A stretch of DNA of 64,000 nt, from the NCBI RefSeq assembly GCF_016031655.1, contig NZ_JACCHQ010000034.1, positions 17,920 through 81,919 on the forward strand, written 5' to 3'. Positions 48,248 to 58,861 of the stretch are shown one piece after another. This stretch comes from Bradyrhizobium glycinis (GTDB lineage Bacteria > Pseudomonadota > Alphaproteobacteria > Rhizobiales > Xanthobacteraceae). Position 1 is the stretch's first letter; the number at the start of each line of letters is the position of its first letter. The notes below the pieces were generated by a model. The model was not told where the DNA came from. It ran no database searches and saw nothing but the letters and a program-made list of their open reading frames with translations. The position numbers were made by a program, and so were the translations under genes.

Positions 48248-48967
48248 CTACGAGATCGGTGGCCGGGGCAGAAGAATGCCCGCAGCGCAGCCGAACAAAA
48301 GAATGGACTTCAAGCGATCTTTGACGTCCCGGCCATGAAGAAATCGCTTGTCCATCTCATCCCTCGACTTCATGTGCTTGCGGTGCACCAGCGGCAGGCG
48401 GAAGTAGGTCAAGGTCACCTCGATGTTGTCCTCGACCCAGCCGGTGAGCTTGGGGTATTGGCCGCCCCATTTGGCAAGCCACGCCGCCAGATCGCGCCGG
48501 ACCTCGCCAAGATCGCTCCGGTCGTACATCCAACGCAGCTCGAGCAGGCAGTCGTCGTCGACCTTGCGCGGCACGTAGTCGAGCGCGTTGCGCAGGAAGT
48601 GCACATAGCTGCGCTGCCAGGAAACGCCGGCGAGTCCTTCGGCGATCGCCTTCTTCAGCCCGGGATGATCGTCGGAGACCACAAACTCGACGCCATGCAG
48701 GCCGCGCGCCTTCAACGCTTCCAAAAACTCCTTCCAGCTCGACCGGCTCTCCCGGTTGGCGAGCTCAATCGCGAGCACCTGGCGCCGGCCTTCCCAGTCG
48801 ACGCCGATCGCGATCAGCACCGCCTGGCTCGCGATGATGCCGTCCTCGCGCACCCGCTCATAGCGCGATCCAGGATCAGATAGGGGAACGGTTCCTTGAG
48901 CTTGCGTTCGCAGAACGCCTTCAGCAACGCATCCAGCCGCTTGTTGATCGCGCTATGCAGCGACATC
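48248..48967 (-). pseudogene. IS256-family transposase fragment, frameshifted
   Basis: The minus strand reads NKRLDALLKAFCERKLKEPF and PYLILDRA, then after a shift REDGIIASQAVLIAIGVDWE, VVSDDHPGLKKAI, WQRSYVHFLRNALDYVP and KWGGQYPKLTGWVEDN. These are core and C-terminal parts of IS256 transposases. Both ends are incomplete. Confidence 0.85.
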
Positions 48968-50939
48968 CGTCCTAATCTTTGTCACGGTCATGGCGGGTCC
49001 AAGCTCCTTTACGAGCGGTGATCTTCGCAATCACCGGACTTACCATGACCGCTTCAGCCTCTCAGCTTTTGCAGAACCTCCCGCATACTACCCGTATACC
49101 CGGCGGCTTACACATAAGCCCGTCGGGAGTCCGGCGCCGATATGGGTCCACTCCAATGGCGTGTGTGGTGAGGTCCATCGATGTGATCGGCGCGTCAGGT
49201 GGTAGCAAAGAGGGCGAAGCCTGCGGAGCCGAGCTGGACTACTTAGCGATCGCGAACTGGTTCGCATCTGAACAAGCACGCCTCCGCCTTGACCGCTCTG
49301 AAAATGTCCATCAGCGTCGCTTCCGATCGCGCGGGACTGGAGCTCTGCGGTCATTTCGGTTGTGCGAACCTGGATAGATAGCTCACCGCTTAGCAGTGGA
49401 TTGTTCGCGCTGTCAGCGTAGCATCATCGGGTCCGCCGGCGACCCACGAGATGCACGGTCAAGCGATCGTCGAGGATTTACGTACTGCGACAATGAGCAA
49501 GGCGGCCGCTGCGCAACATGCCGCCCATACTGGGAACCGATTGTCAGGTTTGATACGGCCGTCCAGAAATCGACACTTACGTGGGCTGGAAACGACTGGA
49601 GAACCTCCAATTTATGCGGCACGCTGCTTGCGCCATCGAAGCCAGGCGGACCCTGTTCCCTATGGCCGCACTTTGAATCCGACAATGTGCTGGCTGGCTT
49701 CAGGACAAGCTCCATTGAAACTTCGCTGAGGGCTCTGGGTGCAATAGCTTACAAGCGGCTTGCGCCGAAAGACGCCGCGCACCTAGTTCTCGTCCTGCCA
49801 GAAATTGTCGAGACCGCGTCCAATGGGAGACCATCCTCAACGTGACTGCGTAAAGCCTGTCAGCTCGCGGTAAGCTATCACAGATACAGAGCCCTTTGAG
49901 GTTAACGGAATGTGGCAGGGACAGCGCTATTGCTCCAGACCGATCAGTGCCGAGTCACTTTTCGCTAGCCTCAACGGCAGTGCGGATGTGGCCGGCACTA
50001 CTTGGCCTGGTTTCAGCCCCCAGTCGGCTAGCACCGAGCCGCGCCCGCACTGCTTTACATCTCGGTCCGACCGATCACGGTCGCTATCCAGACAAGCTTT
50101 GCAGGCACTCTGGCGAAGGTCGATACGCCACCTGAAAAGGTGTGGGCCACTATGGCGCGACAATCAGGATGAAAACGCGTATTGCCTCACGCATCGATGC
50201 TCGCGGGCGCGACCGCTGGTAGCCGGTACATCATTGTGTCCTCGTGACCTCTGACTTTGGTGGCATTTTCTCCGTAGGAGCGAAGAGCAGCGCATTCGCT
50301 TGCTCGCTCCGCCAGGATTCAGGCCGCCGTTGAAGAGTTCGAAGAATCTTGTTCGGCTAAGATGCGCGAGTGATCTTGACCGCAAGCCGGGCACTTAACG
50401 CCCTCCCCGCGATGAAAATCGCAAAGCTCTCTCCGGAAGACCGGCTCATTCACGAAAACCAATACGCGATCATGTACGCACTGCAAAGCCTTGTCCGCAC
50501 GGATATGCCTTGCATGCTCCGTCTTGGAACGCAGTTCGCCAAGACGGAGACCGCAGGCTTGTGCGGCGAAATTGTCGCTCCCGCTACGGATGGGAGGCGG
50601 CGCAAGGGCACTTGAAGAACTCATCCGCGTCGCTGCGCGGCGGGGCGAGCCTAACCACCTCTCAGTCGTCGCGAGCGACGCGGCTTCCACGCCGTCTTCC
50701 GCGTTGCGAGCGGCACCGGCCATTTCAGCGCCAACGACAAAGACCTGGTTAAAGCTCTCCGCGGCGCCCTTACAACCGCGAAGATGGCCCGCGCTCCGCG
50801 CGGCCCATCCATGAAGCCAACACCGCAGCCCGATCCGGTCAGCACCGACGACGAAATGGACTTCGGTCGATGTCTGCCGACTTCAAGCGCAGGAGAGAGC
50901 GGGCCTCAATGCCATTCTCTCGATGCCCATTTGCTTCGG
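48968..50939. other. Gene-poor stretch with relics
   Basis: Nearly 2 kb without a named gene. A tts-box-like site lies at 49859-49886. A frame near 50070-50170 ends KVDTPPEKVWATMARQSG and stop, which looks like the end of a lost gene; near 54351 the sequence GCGCGACAGTCAGGATGA repeats the end of this piece. A plus-strand frame at 50370-50615 includes MKIAKLSPEDRLIHENQYAI but matches nothing I know. Confidence 0.4.
49859..49886 (+). promoter_or_regulatory. tts-box-like site
   Basis: GTCAGCTCGCGGTAAGCT keeps GTCAGCT and AAGCT of the TtsI box at the right distance but differs at four conserved positions. There is no convincing effector gene downstream, only short frames at 49910-50254 and 50370-50615. 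It may be the remains of a lost effector promoter. Confidence 0.3.
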
Positions 50940-51824
50940 CTACATGAAGTCGTACTCATCCTCCTCCCACTCGGGCATCCTCTTCGCTGAACGTGACGAG
51001 CTTTCGGCATTCCTGCCATCGCTCTCCTCAGTCTTCGCGAGAGAAAGCGCAGGCTTGTCTGCTCGCTGCCACCGACCCGCGCTATTATACGTCCACTTAT
51101 CGGACTGTGTAGGGTCAAGCACCATCACAGAATCGCTCACCTCAACAAAACCGAGAGTCGCAGCCCGCTTCCTTGCCGCCTCATTTATTGGATGGGATAG
51201 CAGCAGCGGTCTGTCGCCATCCAACCGAAGCTGATGCTCTAGCAAGATGTCCCCTGCATTATCCACGAGGGGATGAGTGACCCGAAAATCGACCGTTGAC
51301 GTGGTTTCCTTCCGTCCAGGGAACAGTTTTTCAAATTTGGCGCGCGCACGCCTATCGTCGAACACCTCTTTGACGGAAGCTCCACTTTCCGTGCGCAGAA
51401 GCCCGACACTTTTGTTCCCAAGATCGTAGCTGAAATACCTCGCGTCTTCTGAACCTTTTTTCCCATGATCATAGGCAACTTGAACCGTCCGTTCGGCTTT
51501 CTTTGCGATCGGGTCCGAATATATCTCCTGCTTATTGGCGATCATCTGGATTTCGTCGCCATAAAACTTTTCCAACTTGTCGAGGAATGCGCCTCGCGAG
51601 AGTTCTACCACAGGTGCCTCTGAGGTGAGGAAGTAGGGGCGTGAACCGCTGGAAGTCGCGTAAGGGTTTGGAGAATCAGTTATTTGCATTCCAGAAAGGG
51701 CGTCTTCGAAGCTTCGCCCATATGCGTCGGTGTGCGCGCTTGCGAAGGTGGTCTCTGTTGTCTCATCACTGCTGTGAGAGGCCGCCCATGGAAAACTGTA
51801 TGATTCGTTGACTCGATTGTACAT
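50940..51824 (-). CDS. nopP: Probable type III effector, NopP-like
   Basis: 294 residues, no signal peptide, Ser-rich N-terminus (MYNRVNESYSFPWAASHSSD) as expected of a type III secretion signal, and an acidic tail (EWEEDEYDFM). Length and texture fit NopP, a rhizobial type III effector that is phosphorylated in the plant; the assignment is from memory of the family, without alignment. The downstream text DPTQSDKWTYNSAGRWQRAD is an ordinary globular C-terminus. A degenerate tts box abuts the start; Met47 at 51686 is an alternative start. Confidence 0.6.
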   Translation of the reverse strand: MYNRVNESYSFPWAASHSSDETTETTFASAHTDAYGRSFEDALSGMQITDSPNPYATSSGSRPYFLTSEAPVVELSRGAFLDKLEKFYGDEIQMIANKQEIYSDPIAKKAERTVQVAYDHGKKGSEDARYFSYDLGNKSVGLLRTESGASVKEVFDDRRARAKFEKLFPGRKETTSTVDFRVTHPLVDNAGDILLEHQLRLDGDRPLLLSHPINEAARKRAATLGFVEVSDSVMVLDPTQSDKWTYNSAGRWQRADKPALSLAKTEESDGRNAESSSRSAKRMPEWEEDEYDFM

Positions 51825-51854
51825 GAGGTTGGCGCTGCTTTCCGCGAAGCTGAT
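51823..51854 (-). promoter_or_regulatory. Degenerate tts box at the start of the NopP-like gene
   Basis: On the minus strand ATCAGCTTCGCG is followed by GAAAGCAGCGCCAACC, close to the TtsI box GTCAGCTT.TCGAAAGCT....CC but with one extra G and one changed base. It runs into the ATG at 51824, which is closer than usual, so either the true start is downstream or another promoter is used. Confidence 0.4.
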
Positions 51855-53118
51855 TTAACCGAGCTTGGGGCCGGCTCGGTCCCGAGCGGAAGATCGATAA
51901 GCAACCTGTCTGACGACAAACTTACGACAACCCATCTAGGTAGGATTTAACGCTCATTTCTTTGAACTGCTTTCGCGCTATCGCCCGAGGTCCGCATTCC
52001 AGTTCAGTTGGAAAACGGTCCTGCGCGAGGTTTAAGTGCCCGCAATGACCGGCCCCGAGGATGGGAGCCTTGCTCGTGAATGAGCCCACACGAGGCGCTC
52101 ACCGTTGTTGCCGACGCGCGCATTAAGATCGCACGACGCACGCGCTGATTCCATCCGTCACTAGAATCAGTGCGAACGATACGACTACCTAAGCGCATCG
52201 CATCGCAACCCACCCGTTGCTTACGTCAGCCCCGAGCTGGGCATCTACGACGCGCGGTACAACAGGCCATTTCTGCTTTGTCGGCGGTTTATCTGTCCAA
52301 GTTAGGAGTGAGCTAGTTTTGCTTCATGCTTGTGAATGGGAGACATCGAACGCTGGCTATGGATGAGCGCCAAGGCTACCACAACCGCGACTGCGAGACG
52401 AAAACCCTTCGCGGGGAGGCTGCCAAGTCGCTGCTGGAAAAGCAGATATCTCACCATAACACGGCATCTTATCGGGGCTGGCCAAATATCAGCCTTCAAG
52501 CGCCGTACGTGCCTGGCATGACACCATCCGCTCTATTGAAAAGTTCATCAATATTCTGCTGGTCGCCCTCGCACATGAGGCCTTAATTCACTGGCTGGCA
52601 GCGATCCCGCTCGACGATCGATTTCTCCGCGATCCCGGCAAAATGTGGCAGGCGGTTGGCCAGGCGCTCGACCCGCACTTCGAAAGGGGGGCGGTCGAGC
52701 GGTTTTGTCGACGGATGATCCAAATAGCGGCTATCGGCAGCGGTTTACGCCTTAACCGCCGGTGGCAGTTTCACGCTTGCCTCAAGGTCTGCCGCTTTGG
52801 TCGCATCACTCGAGGATTGTTGTGGCTCCCCAATGAAGAATTCCAGATCGCATCCCTATTGCAGCAAAAAACGTAGGTGTGCTTCTCTGATCGTGGTGCT
52901 CTTAAAATCCCACAGGTGGTCACTCTTCGTGTCAGGGTTCGTACCCACTTCCCTCACAGGCCTCTCAATAATGCGCCTGCGCGCAATGCTCCGCTTTGCG
53001 TGATAGTAGGCTGAATTCAGTCTTGGTAACCTTCAAGCCGTGTGTCCTGGCGTGAAGCCGCTCTCTCCTCGCCGGCTTCGAGCAATCCAACAGCCGCAGC
53101 AAACTCAGAAACCGGAGT
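51855..53118. other. Gene-poor stretch
   Basis: No named gene. A plus-strand piece near 52575-52760 reads HEALIHWLAAIPLDDRFLRD and KMWQAVGQALDPHFERGAVE, which looks like a coding fragment of unknown origin. The rest gives only short frames. Confidence 0.4.
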
Positions 53119-53922
53119 TCACTTTGAGGTCACGGCCCAATTACTGAACTTGAAGTTCATTCCGCCGGGCGACGAGGTGATCTCGACGCCGTATTGGACG
53201 CTACCCACGTTTATGTCGCCGAAGTAGCCCTTCGACTTAATCCACTCCAGGATGCCTTTGATGTCCACTGTCCCGCTGTTGCTCTTCGAAATGGGCACGA
53301 GTGAGATGACGTTGTGACCATTGTTCCCTTCAAAAACGTTCCAGGTGGTCCCTCCCACCTGGACGTTGCGGTAGACCGGAATGGCCGCCCCGGAGGGATC
53401 CTGCCGATAATGATAAGAAATTGGCTTGACGTTGCCGCTGCCGTCCGGATTTCCGGTGTAGTTTGTCCAGATCATGATCTCATGCTGGTTTGAGCTGTCC
53501 CAAATATCATAGGCGGTGTCCCAGGCGCCGCCTTTAGGTACGTCCTGAGTGAACGTCGAGCTCAAGGTGTTAATTGCACTGAGCGGCTTTCCGACATGAA
53601 CGGCCTCGTGCGGATAGCTCTTGATGCCACCAGTTGCTGGTTGGTTCGACCACACACTCCACTGGTTCGCTCCATACACCGAAATGGTCTGAGGCCCGGC
53701 ACCCCTGCCCCACACGTCATTATTCCAGGAGTAGCCATCGCGTGAGAAGCTCCCATACGGAGCGCTCGAACTCCAAATCGGGGCCTTTGCTGGTGCAGGA
53801 GCGGCAACCGATCCCCCGACGGCGTTCACGGCTTGCCTAAAAAGATCATGATGCTCCTGTGAGCGAACGTACTCCATCGGGGCCTCTGGCGAGCCGGCAC
53901 GGTTGATCCGATTGGAATCCAT
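53119..53922 (-). CDS. Glycoside hydrolase family 12 protein under a tts box (endoglucanase-like effector)
   Basis: 267 residues from ATG 53922, which has AGGAG 8 bases upstream; the frame is open to 54012. The GH12 jelly-roll text is clear: WNNDVWGRG, NQWSVWSNQPATGGIKSYPH, AYDIWDSSNQHEIMIWTNYT and YFGDINVGSVQYGVEI. EIMIW carries the nucleophile Glu region and the late GVEI segment the acid/base region. GH12 enzymes cut beta-1,4-glucans. There is no Sec signal peptide; with a consensus tts box about 120 bp upstream, type III export is expected, as for the endoglucanase-type genes of the B. japonicum symbiotic region. Confidence 0.85.
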   Translation of the reverse strand: MDSNRINRAGSPEAPMEYVRSQEHHDLFRQAVNAVGGSVAAPAPAKAPIWSSSAPYGSFSRDGYSWNNDVWGRGAGPQTISVYGANQWSVWSNQPATGGIKSYPHEAVHVGKPLSAINTLSSTFTQDVPKGGAWDTAYDIWDSSNQHEIMIWTNYTGNPDGSGNVKPISYHYRQDPSGAAIPVYRNVQVGGTTWNVFEGNNGHNVISLVPISKSNSGTVDIKGILEWIKSKGYFGDINVGSVQYGVEITSSPGGMNFKFSNWAVTSK

Positions 53923-54040
53923 AATGCTCTCCTTTGCTCCTATGGGAACAGCGTCTTGCCAACCGCCCAGCGGGTACCCTGGGTTTGTGACCAGTTCGGT
54001 CGGGGGCGGCATCGTTATCCAGAGACCGCCTTCCTAAATT

Positions 54041-54068
54041 TAAGAAGGTTTGCTTTCGAGAAGCTGAC
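54041..54068 (-). promoter_or_regulatory. tts box (TtsI binding site) for the GH12 gene
   Basis: The minus strand reads GTCAGCTTCTCGAAAGCA, then AACCTTCTTA, matching the TtsI box GTCAGCTT.TCGAAAGCT....CC...TA with a single change in the core. It is 118 bp before the ATG at 53922, a normal distance. TtsI is the flavonoid/NodD-dependent activator of rhizobial type III secretion genes. Confidence 0.85.
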
Positions 54069-55214
54069 TAGCGCGAGAGTGCGCGGTGGGCCTATCCGCT
54101 CCTTCTCCGACCCACGCATGCGGCGCAAAAAGAAGATTTTGCCCGAGCGTCATCACGAGCTCTCCGGGACCAAGATCCGGCGCAATCCATGACGCCATCT
54201 GCATTCTCAGTGTCGCGCGACTATCGCTGGTCAGCGGTGCCGAGACGCTCGCGATCGCGGGCGGCACTTCGCCGCCGGCGCAGGAGGCAAGTGCTGCTCG
54301 CTCCTATTTTGTAGAGCGCCTCGCACCGCTTGGATCACGGGCAGCTATAGCGCGACAGTCAGGATGAGAGCGCACTTTAAGCACCTCTTGATACTTGCGA
54401 CGCAGAAACTCGTGAGTCTGTCGGGTTCGGAGTTCCTCACGAACTCTTGGAAGCCGCTGGGCTCTGCAGACGAAAGGAAACCGAAGACGCTCCTCTTTGC
54501 CCGAACTGACGGCGGGAAATCGGGCCGAGTACCGCGGCCATCACGGGATGGAGCGGCTAGCAGCGATCGAGTCGTTGGCCGAGAGCAGCGCCTGCGGCCT
54601 TTTGTTTTCGATCGACATGTGTTGTGGGAATTGGGCCACACTTGAGATGATTGAGAGGAAGGGGCGGAACCTCATCTCGTCGGCCGGCTTATCGGAACGG
54701 CGACGGTCTCGGTATCACGGGGCAAGAGCCTAGGCCTCAGCATCATTCCGCCCCCCAGCCCGATGCTGAGGCCGCCACGGCTTCTATTGCGAGCCTCTGG
54801 TTTTCACTCTGGAAGTCCGGCCGAACGTCAGCGCGGAGGTACCCGCACTCCTGGGAGACACACTGCGCGACAGGCGCACCTCATCAGCTCAGAGAGACGT
54901 GGTGGCCGCAGTGGCAGAGACCACGAGCCCGCGCAGGCCCGTGCAAGCTATTTCGCCGAAGGTGATCTTTAGTGGCTGGCCATCATTTTGCCTGGGCGTC
55001 CCGCGTCGGGCAGCGAAACACTCGTCTCGATGTTCTGTCCGGCTGGAGGAGTCGCCGAGGGTGCAAAATGCGGCAGCTCGCCGACAATCGATCTTTGCAT
55101 GAAAAAGTAATCACAACCCCGTCGGTTCACGTTGGTGGTGACTTCGGGATCTGCATAAGGACGTGGTGCTGCGAACTTCGTCATGTTTCATCGCTCTCAA
55201 GCCAAAGGCTGGTG
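54069..55214. other. Gene-free stretch
   Basis: About 1.1 kb. Plus-strand frames (54086-54367, 54364-54645) are open but unrecognised. The sequence GCGCGACAGTCAGGATGA near 54351 resembles one near 50157. Nothing else stands out. Confidence 0.4.
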
Positions 55215-55739
55215 ATGGCGACCTTCGGATTACGTCGGTCGAAGTCGAGCCGGAAATCGCGCCGCGAGCGCCGCTGCCCTGACATACGGAGCGGGGCTCA
55301 AGGACCGGCAGCCACGCTCCGGCCACGGAGCCCCGCGCCAGTGGGAAAGATCAAGATTCCGGTCAGACCCCTGGGCGCAGAGCCGAATGTAGAGGCACAA
55401 GAGGATCTGGTTATCGATGCTCAGTTTCTCCTACATCATCTTATGATTGAACACGGCGTAAGCCGTGCAGAGTTGGCCCACCGCCTTGGAATCAGTAAAG
55501 CGTGCCTATCTCAGGTTTTCCGCCCCGGCGCCAACCTGACGCTTAGGACTCTTGCAGCGCTTTTCTTTGCCTTAGGAGAGACAGCAAAGGTCAGTCGCCC
55601 GAAAGCGCCTTCCCTCCAACCGAAAGCTGCACCCGATCCCGAATGGGCGGAAGCTGATTTCGAAGAAAGTCGGTCATGTCAAAGCACTGACACAGCGCGA
55701 TGCCGCTACTGTTTTTGCTCTACTGGGCTCGCGAATTAG
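55215..55739 (+). CDS. XRE-type helix-turn-helix protein (antitoxin-like), C-terminus probably frameshifted
   Basis: 174 residues from ATG 55215. The HTH is clear: LIEHGVSRAELAHRLGISKA-type text (MIEHGVSRAELAHRLGIS, KACLSQVFRPGANLTLRTLA, ALFFALGE). It resembles antitoxins whose gene lies next to a SecB-like chaperone. After about 55665 another frame reads KVGHVKALTQRDATAVFALL and GSRISFECAEP and runs on into the next gene, so a base was probably lost and the native C-terminus differs. No toxin gene was found next to it. Confidence 0.6.
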   Translation: MATFGLRRSKSSRKSRRERRCPDIRSGAQGPAATLRPRSPAPVGKIKIPVRPLGAEPNVEAQEDLVIDAQFLLHHLMIEHGVSRAELAHRLGISKACLSQVFRPGANLTLRTLAALFFALGETAKVSRPKAPSLQPKAAPDPEWAEADFEESRSCQSTDTARCRYCFCSTGLAN

Positions 55740-55809
55740 CTTTGAGTGCGCAGAGCCAGCCAATGATTGGCATGCCCCAGTGCTAATGACTTTGAGGCAG
55801 CGGCCTAAG

Positions 55810-56264
55810 ATGGCTGAAGAAATTACGAACGGCCAACCCGAGCTCGAAGATGCCCAGCGGCGAAGAGTCGAATACAATCGGGCCGTCAGAAGAGCCAGTT
55901 GGCTGCAATTTTATTGACGTCGGTCGATTTCAAAGTGGATCGTGACGTGCTTGATCCGGGTGGGAGCAATCAAATTAAGCCTTCGTATGGAGGGCGCGTG
56001 AAGGAGGTGGCATTCAATGCGGATCAAGGCAATCTGATTTGTACCATTGAGTGGACGGTTGACTTCCGATCAGGTCGTAAGCGCTTTGTGAAATGTGCCG
56101 CAGAATACGAAGTGGCATATGAAGGGCTCGAGTCATTTCAGGAAGCGACCGTTTCGTTGCTCGCCGAAAATGTAGCTCGGCCTGCATCCTATGCATACTT
56201 TCGAGCGCTCTTCGCCAATCTAGATTGGTCCGCCGAACTGCGATCGCCGCCTCTGCTGTCGTGA
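55810..56264 (+). pseudogene. SecB-like chaperone, frameshifted near the start
   Basis: ATG 55810 reads MAEEITNGQPELEDAQRRRV, RRASWLQF and then stops; from 55899 a second frame carries on with ILLTSVDFKVDRDVLDPGGS, RVKEVAFNADQGNLICTIEW and FQEATVSLLAENVARPASYA. The second part has the pattern of SecB-like chaperones, which in toxin-antitoxin-chaperone systems protect the antitoxin. Shift lies in the T-run near 55905. The XRE gene just upstream fits that arrangement. Confidence 0.55.
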
Positions 56265-56610
56265 AGTTTCATCCAAAGGTTTAGGCAGGTATGGGCTACC
56301 GACAATGGATGACGTGAAGAGGTCGCCCTGTACTTGGGGGACTCTATCGCAACCACCAGGGTGTGTCGGCAATCGCGGGCGGCAGGTCTTGGCCTCGCTC
56401 GTAAACAGGTCCCAAAGCTCCCGCGCGACAGCATCACTGACGTCCGCGATCTTCGCTGAAAGCGCTTTGGTGAATGGGCCGTTGTACGGCGGGGTGCGGC
56501 GAATGATGCAGTAGCCGCTCAGGTGAGGGTTAGTCGTGATCGCCATCGCCGCCCCAACTTGCTACACTTGATTCTTGAGAGAACGGGTCAAGCGGCTCCA
56601 AGTTTGGTGC

Positions 56611-57003
56611 TTACCCGCGCGGCCCGCGCTCGCTCGGCGCGCACCGCCTGCGCCGGCATGTCCCCCCGTGTGGCCACCACGCGGGGAAACAATTCGGACG
56701 AAAAGGAAATCCAGCGATCCGATGTGCGCGAGGCCGGGACGAGAAAAGCCCCGGTTCTTGGAGCGCCTCTGTGTGGATCGCTCGCAGGTGCGCGTCTTCC
56801 GCGAACGGGTCGCCTAACATGGCCTCGTCGTCCACGAAGAAGCTGAGCGTTTCGGCCTCCAGCTCATCCAGATCCAACCGCGCAGCAAAGCCGATCTGCA
56901 CTGCTAAATCGGTGGCATGGCGTTCTTTGCTGATGCCTTCGCCATGGCGAACTACCTGCGACGTCGAAGCGAGGCGGCGCTCACAAGGCAGCCTCGCGGC
57001 CAT
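56611..57003 (-). CDS. Hypothetical protein overlapping the end of the Fic gene
   Basis: About 130 residues from ATG 57003, overlapping the last codons of the Fic gene. The first half (ATDLAVQIGFAARLDLDELE, LSFFVDDEAMLGDPFAEDAH) looks like real acidic protein; the second half is Arg/Pro-rich and looks like out-of-frame text, so a frameshift near 56780 is likely. It could be a partner of the Fic protein. No family recognised. Confidence 0.3.
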   Translation of the reverse strand: MAARLPCERRLASTSQVVRHGEGISKERHATDLAVQIGFAARLDLDELEAETLSFFVDDEAMLGDPFAEDAHLRAIHTEALQEPGLFSSRPRAHRIAGFPFRPNCFPAWWPHGGTCRRRRCAPSERGPRG

Positions 57004-58530
57004 CTTCCAAGAATGAGGATCGGTAAAGCTCTTCGATCTTCCCCACTTCGTCAGCTGTAAGTTGGGCAAACTCGTTCTCTCTCGCTCGCTTCGAAAGCTT
57101 CCCCTCGTTTTGCCGTAGAGAGCCGAAAAGATTGTTCAGCATCCGCTCCGGCATGTCGATCATGTTCTCGATGCCCGCGCGGAAGGTGTCAAAGTTGCGA
57201 AGGAAATTTGTCTCGTTCGGCAGGTCCTGTTCAATCGTCTGCCGTACGCATTCGTATAGAAATTCCGCATGGGGGGTCGCGTCGAAGAAACGGTAAAAAT
57301 CGGCGGTGTCGTTCAGAACGTTCACATTATTTTCGGGGGTCGCTTCCCACTGAATGCAGGGAAGTAGCCTGCCCGAATAGCTCTCCAGCACACTCTTGTA
57401 CTCGGTGATCCGGTCGAGAATGGCCGACGACACCGGGAAATGTACCCCGGTCGGATTGAATCCGCGACGCGCAAGAACGTGATGCATCAGGTATCGATGG
57501 AGGCGTCCGTTGCCGTCCTCGAATGGATGGATATAGACAAAGCCGAAGGCTAGAACCGCCGCCGCGATAACGGGATCGATTTCGCTCTCTGCGGCATGAT
57601 CAAACGCGATCAGCCCCGCCATGAGAGAGGCGATGTCTTCATGCCGCGCGCTGATATGGTCCGGGATAGGCCGCTGCGTATCGCGGTCGTGCTCGCCGAC
57701 GAAGCCGCCTTCCTGCCGGAAGCCGAGTCTCACGAAACGCTCATCGCCGATCACGATGCCCTGAAGCCGCAAAAACTCCTGTACATCTAGCGGCGCGCGT
57801 CCGGCCTCGCCAATGGCGCGGCCCCATCGTTGTATACGGTCCTGGGGCGGCCTTTCCCCCTCGATGACGTAGCTTGACTTTGAATCCTTCAGCAGGAGAA
57901 GCGCAGCTGTGCGCGCAAGCAAATCCTTCGGCAATTCGCTCACGACAGCGCGCGCACGCTCCTTCAAGTCCTGCGTGATGAACTCATTCAGGGTGGTTGT
58001 TCTGAACACGAGCGGACAGAACTCCGGCGTGCCGGGCAGGTTATTGCGAACGCGATGTCGCGCTGAGTTCTGGCCGGCGCCGCCGAACTGGATATCGGTA
58101 TCGACGGCGTCCACATACGAGACCTTATCGGCGGCTGGCAGCTTCAGCTGCTGGCCGAGCAGCCACTCGTACAAAAACCAGATGCGGCGGGTGTATATGC
58201 CGGTCGGCTTCTGCCGGACAAGCTCCGCGATTTCGCCTTCCTTCACCGCAAGGAAAAGCCGCTTCAGCACGGCAAGGTCCAGCCCCTCGTTCTTGAGGGC
58301 AAAAGTCAGGTGACCCTCAAGCGAGGCCTCGGGAGCATGGCGGGGCGTGTAGATGCGCAGCCTTCCTGCTCGATGATGCGATGCTTGGTGCCAATGGCCG
58401 AAAGGGTTCGGGGGACCGGCACCGGCAGCTTGTAGGCATCGATGAGGGCGGCATAGCCCGCCGGGACGGCCGGCTCGGGCAGCCTCCTGTCGTGAAAAAC
58501 GCTCACCGAACCTGAAAATTGCACGCTCAC
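56981..58530 (-). pseudogene. Fic/DOC-family AMP-transferase, one-base frameshift
   Basis: The core Fic motif HPFEDGNGRLHR and the class II inhibitory motif SYVIEG (S-x-x-x-E-G, upstream of the Fic core) are present in the frame 56981-58270. The first 60 codons (MSVQFSGSVSVFHDRRLPEP, GYAALIDAYKLPVPVPRTLS) lie in another frame from 58530. One missing G near 58356 explains the break: IEQEGW then RIYTPRHAPEASLEGHL. Joined, the protein has about 516 residues. Fic enzymes transfer AMP to target proteins. Confidence 0.8.
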
Positions 58531-58861
58531 CTATGATCCCCTGAAAAACCTTCTCCGAACTCGAATTTCCTTCACCAAAAAGGCCGCAACTCGAAATCTT
58601 ACCTTACCATGCGAAAAGTCGTCTCTCCCCCTAAACATCCTGAAAAACGTTCACCGTCTCTGCAGGTAGGCCGGCTCGATCGGGCTAAGTTCTTCCGATC
58701 CCGAGCTTTTTTGCACTCGCATAAATTGCCCCTTCACGGCCCAACTAACCAATGCGATATTCGACAGGTGAGTCTAATGGGGACCACAGCGTCCTCTGCC
58801 GCCTAACCTCGCTTAAGCTTTTGAAGCGGGGACAACGAAGACCACGGAACTAGGAAGGGAG
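58531..58861. other. Gene-free spacer
   Basis: AT-richer DNA between divergent genes; it should contain the promoters of the Fic gene and of the Hachiman relic. No specific site recognised. Confidence 0.35.

Noticed and set aside
49612..49630. Sigma-54-like GCGGCACG-N4-TTGCG
   Set aside because: Mismatches in both elements and no gene downstream.
57080..57105. TCGAAAGCTTCCCC, identical to part of the tts core
   Set aside because: Lies inside the Fic coding region and lacks the GTCAGCTT half.
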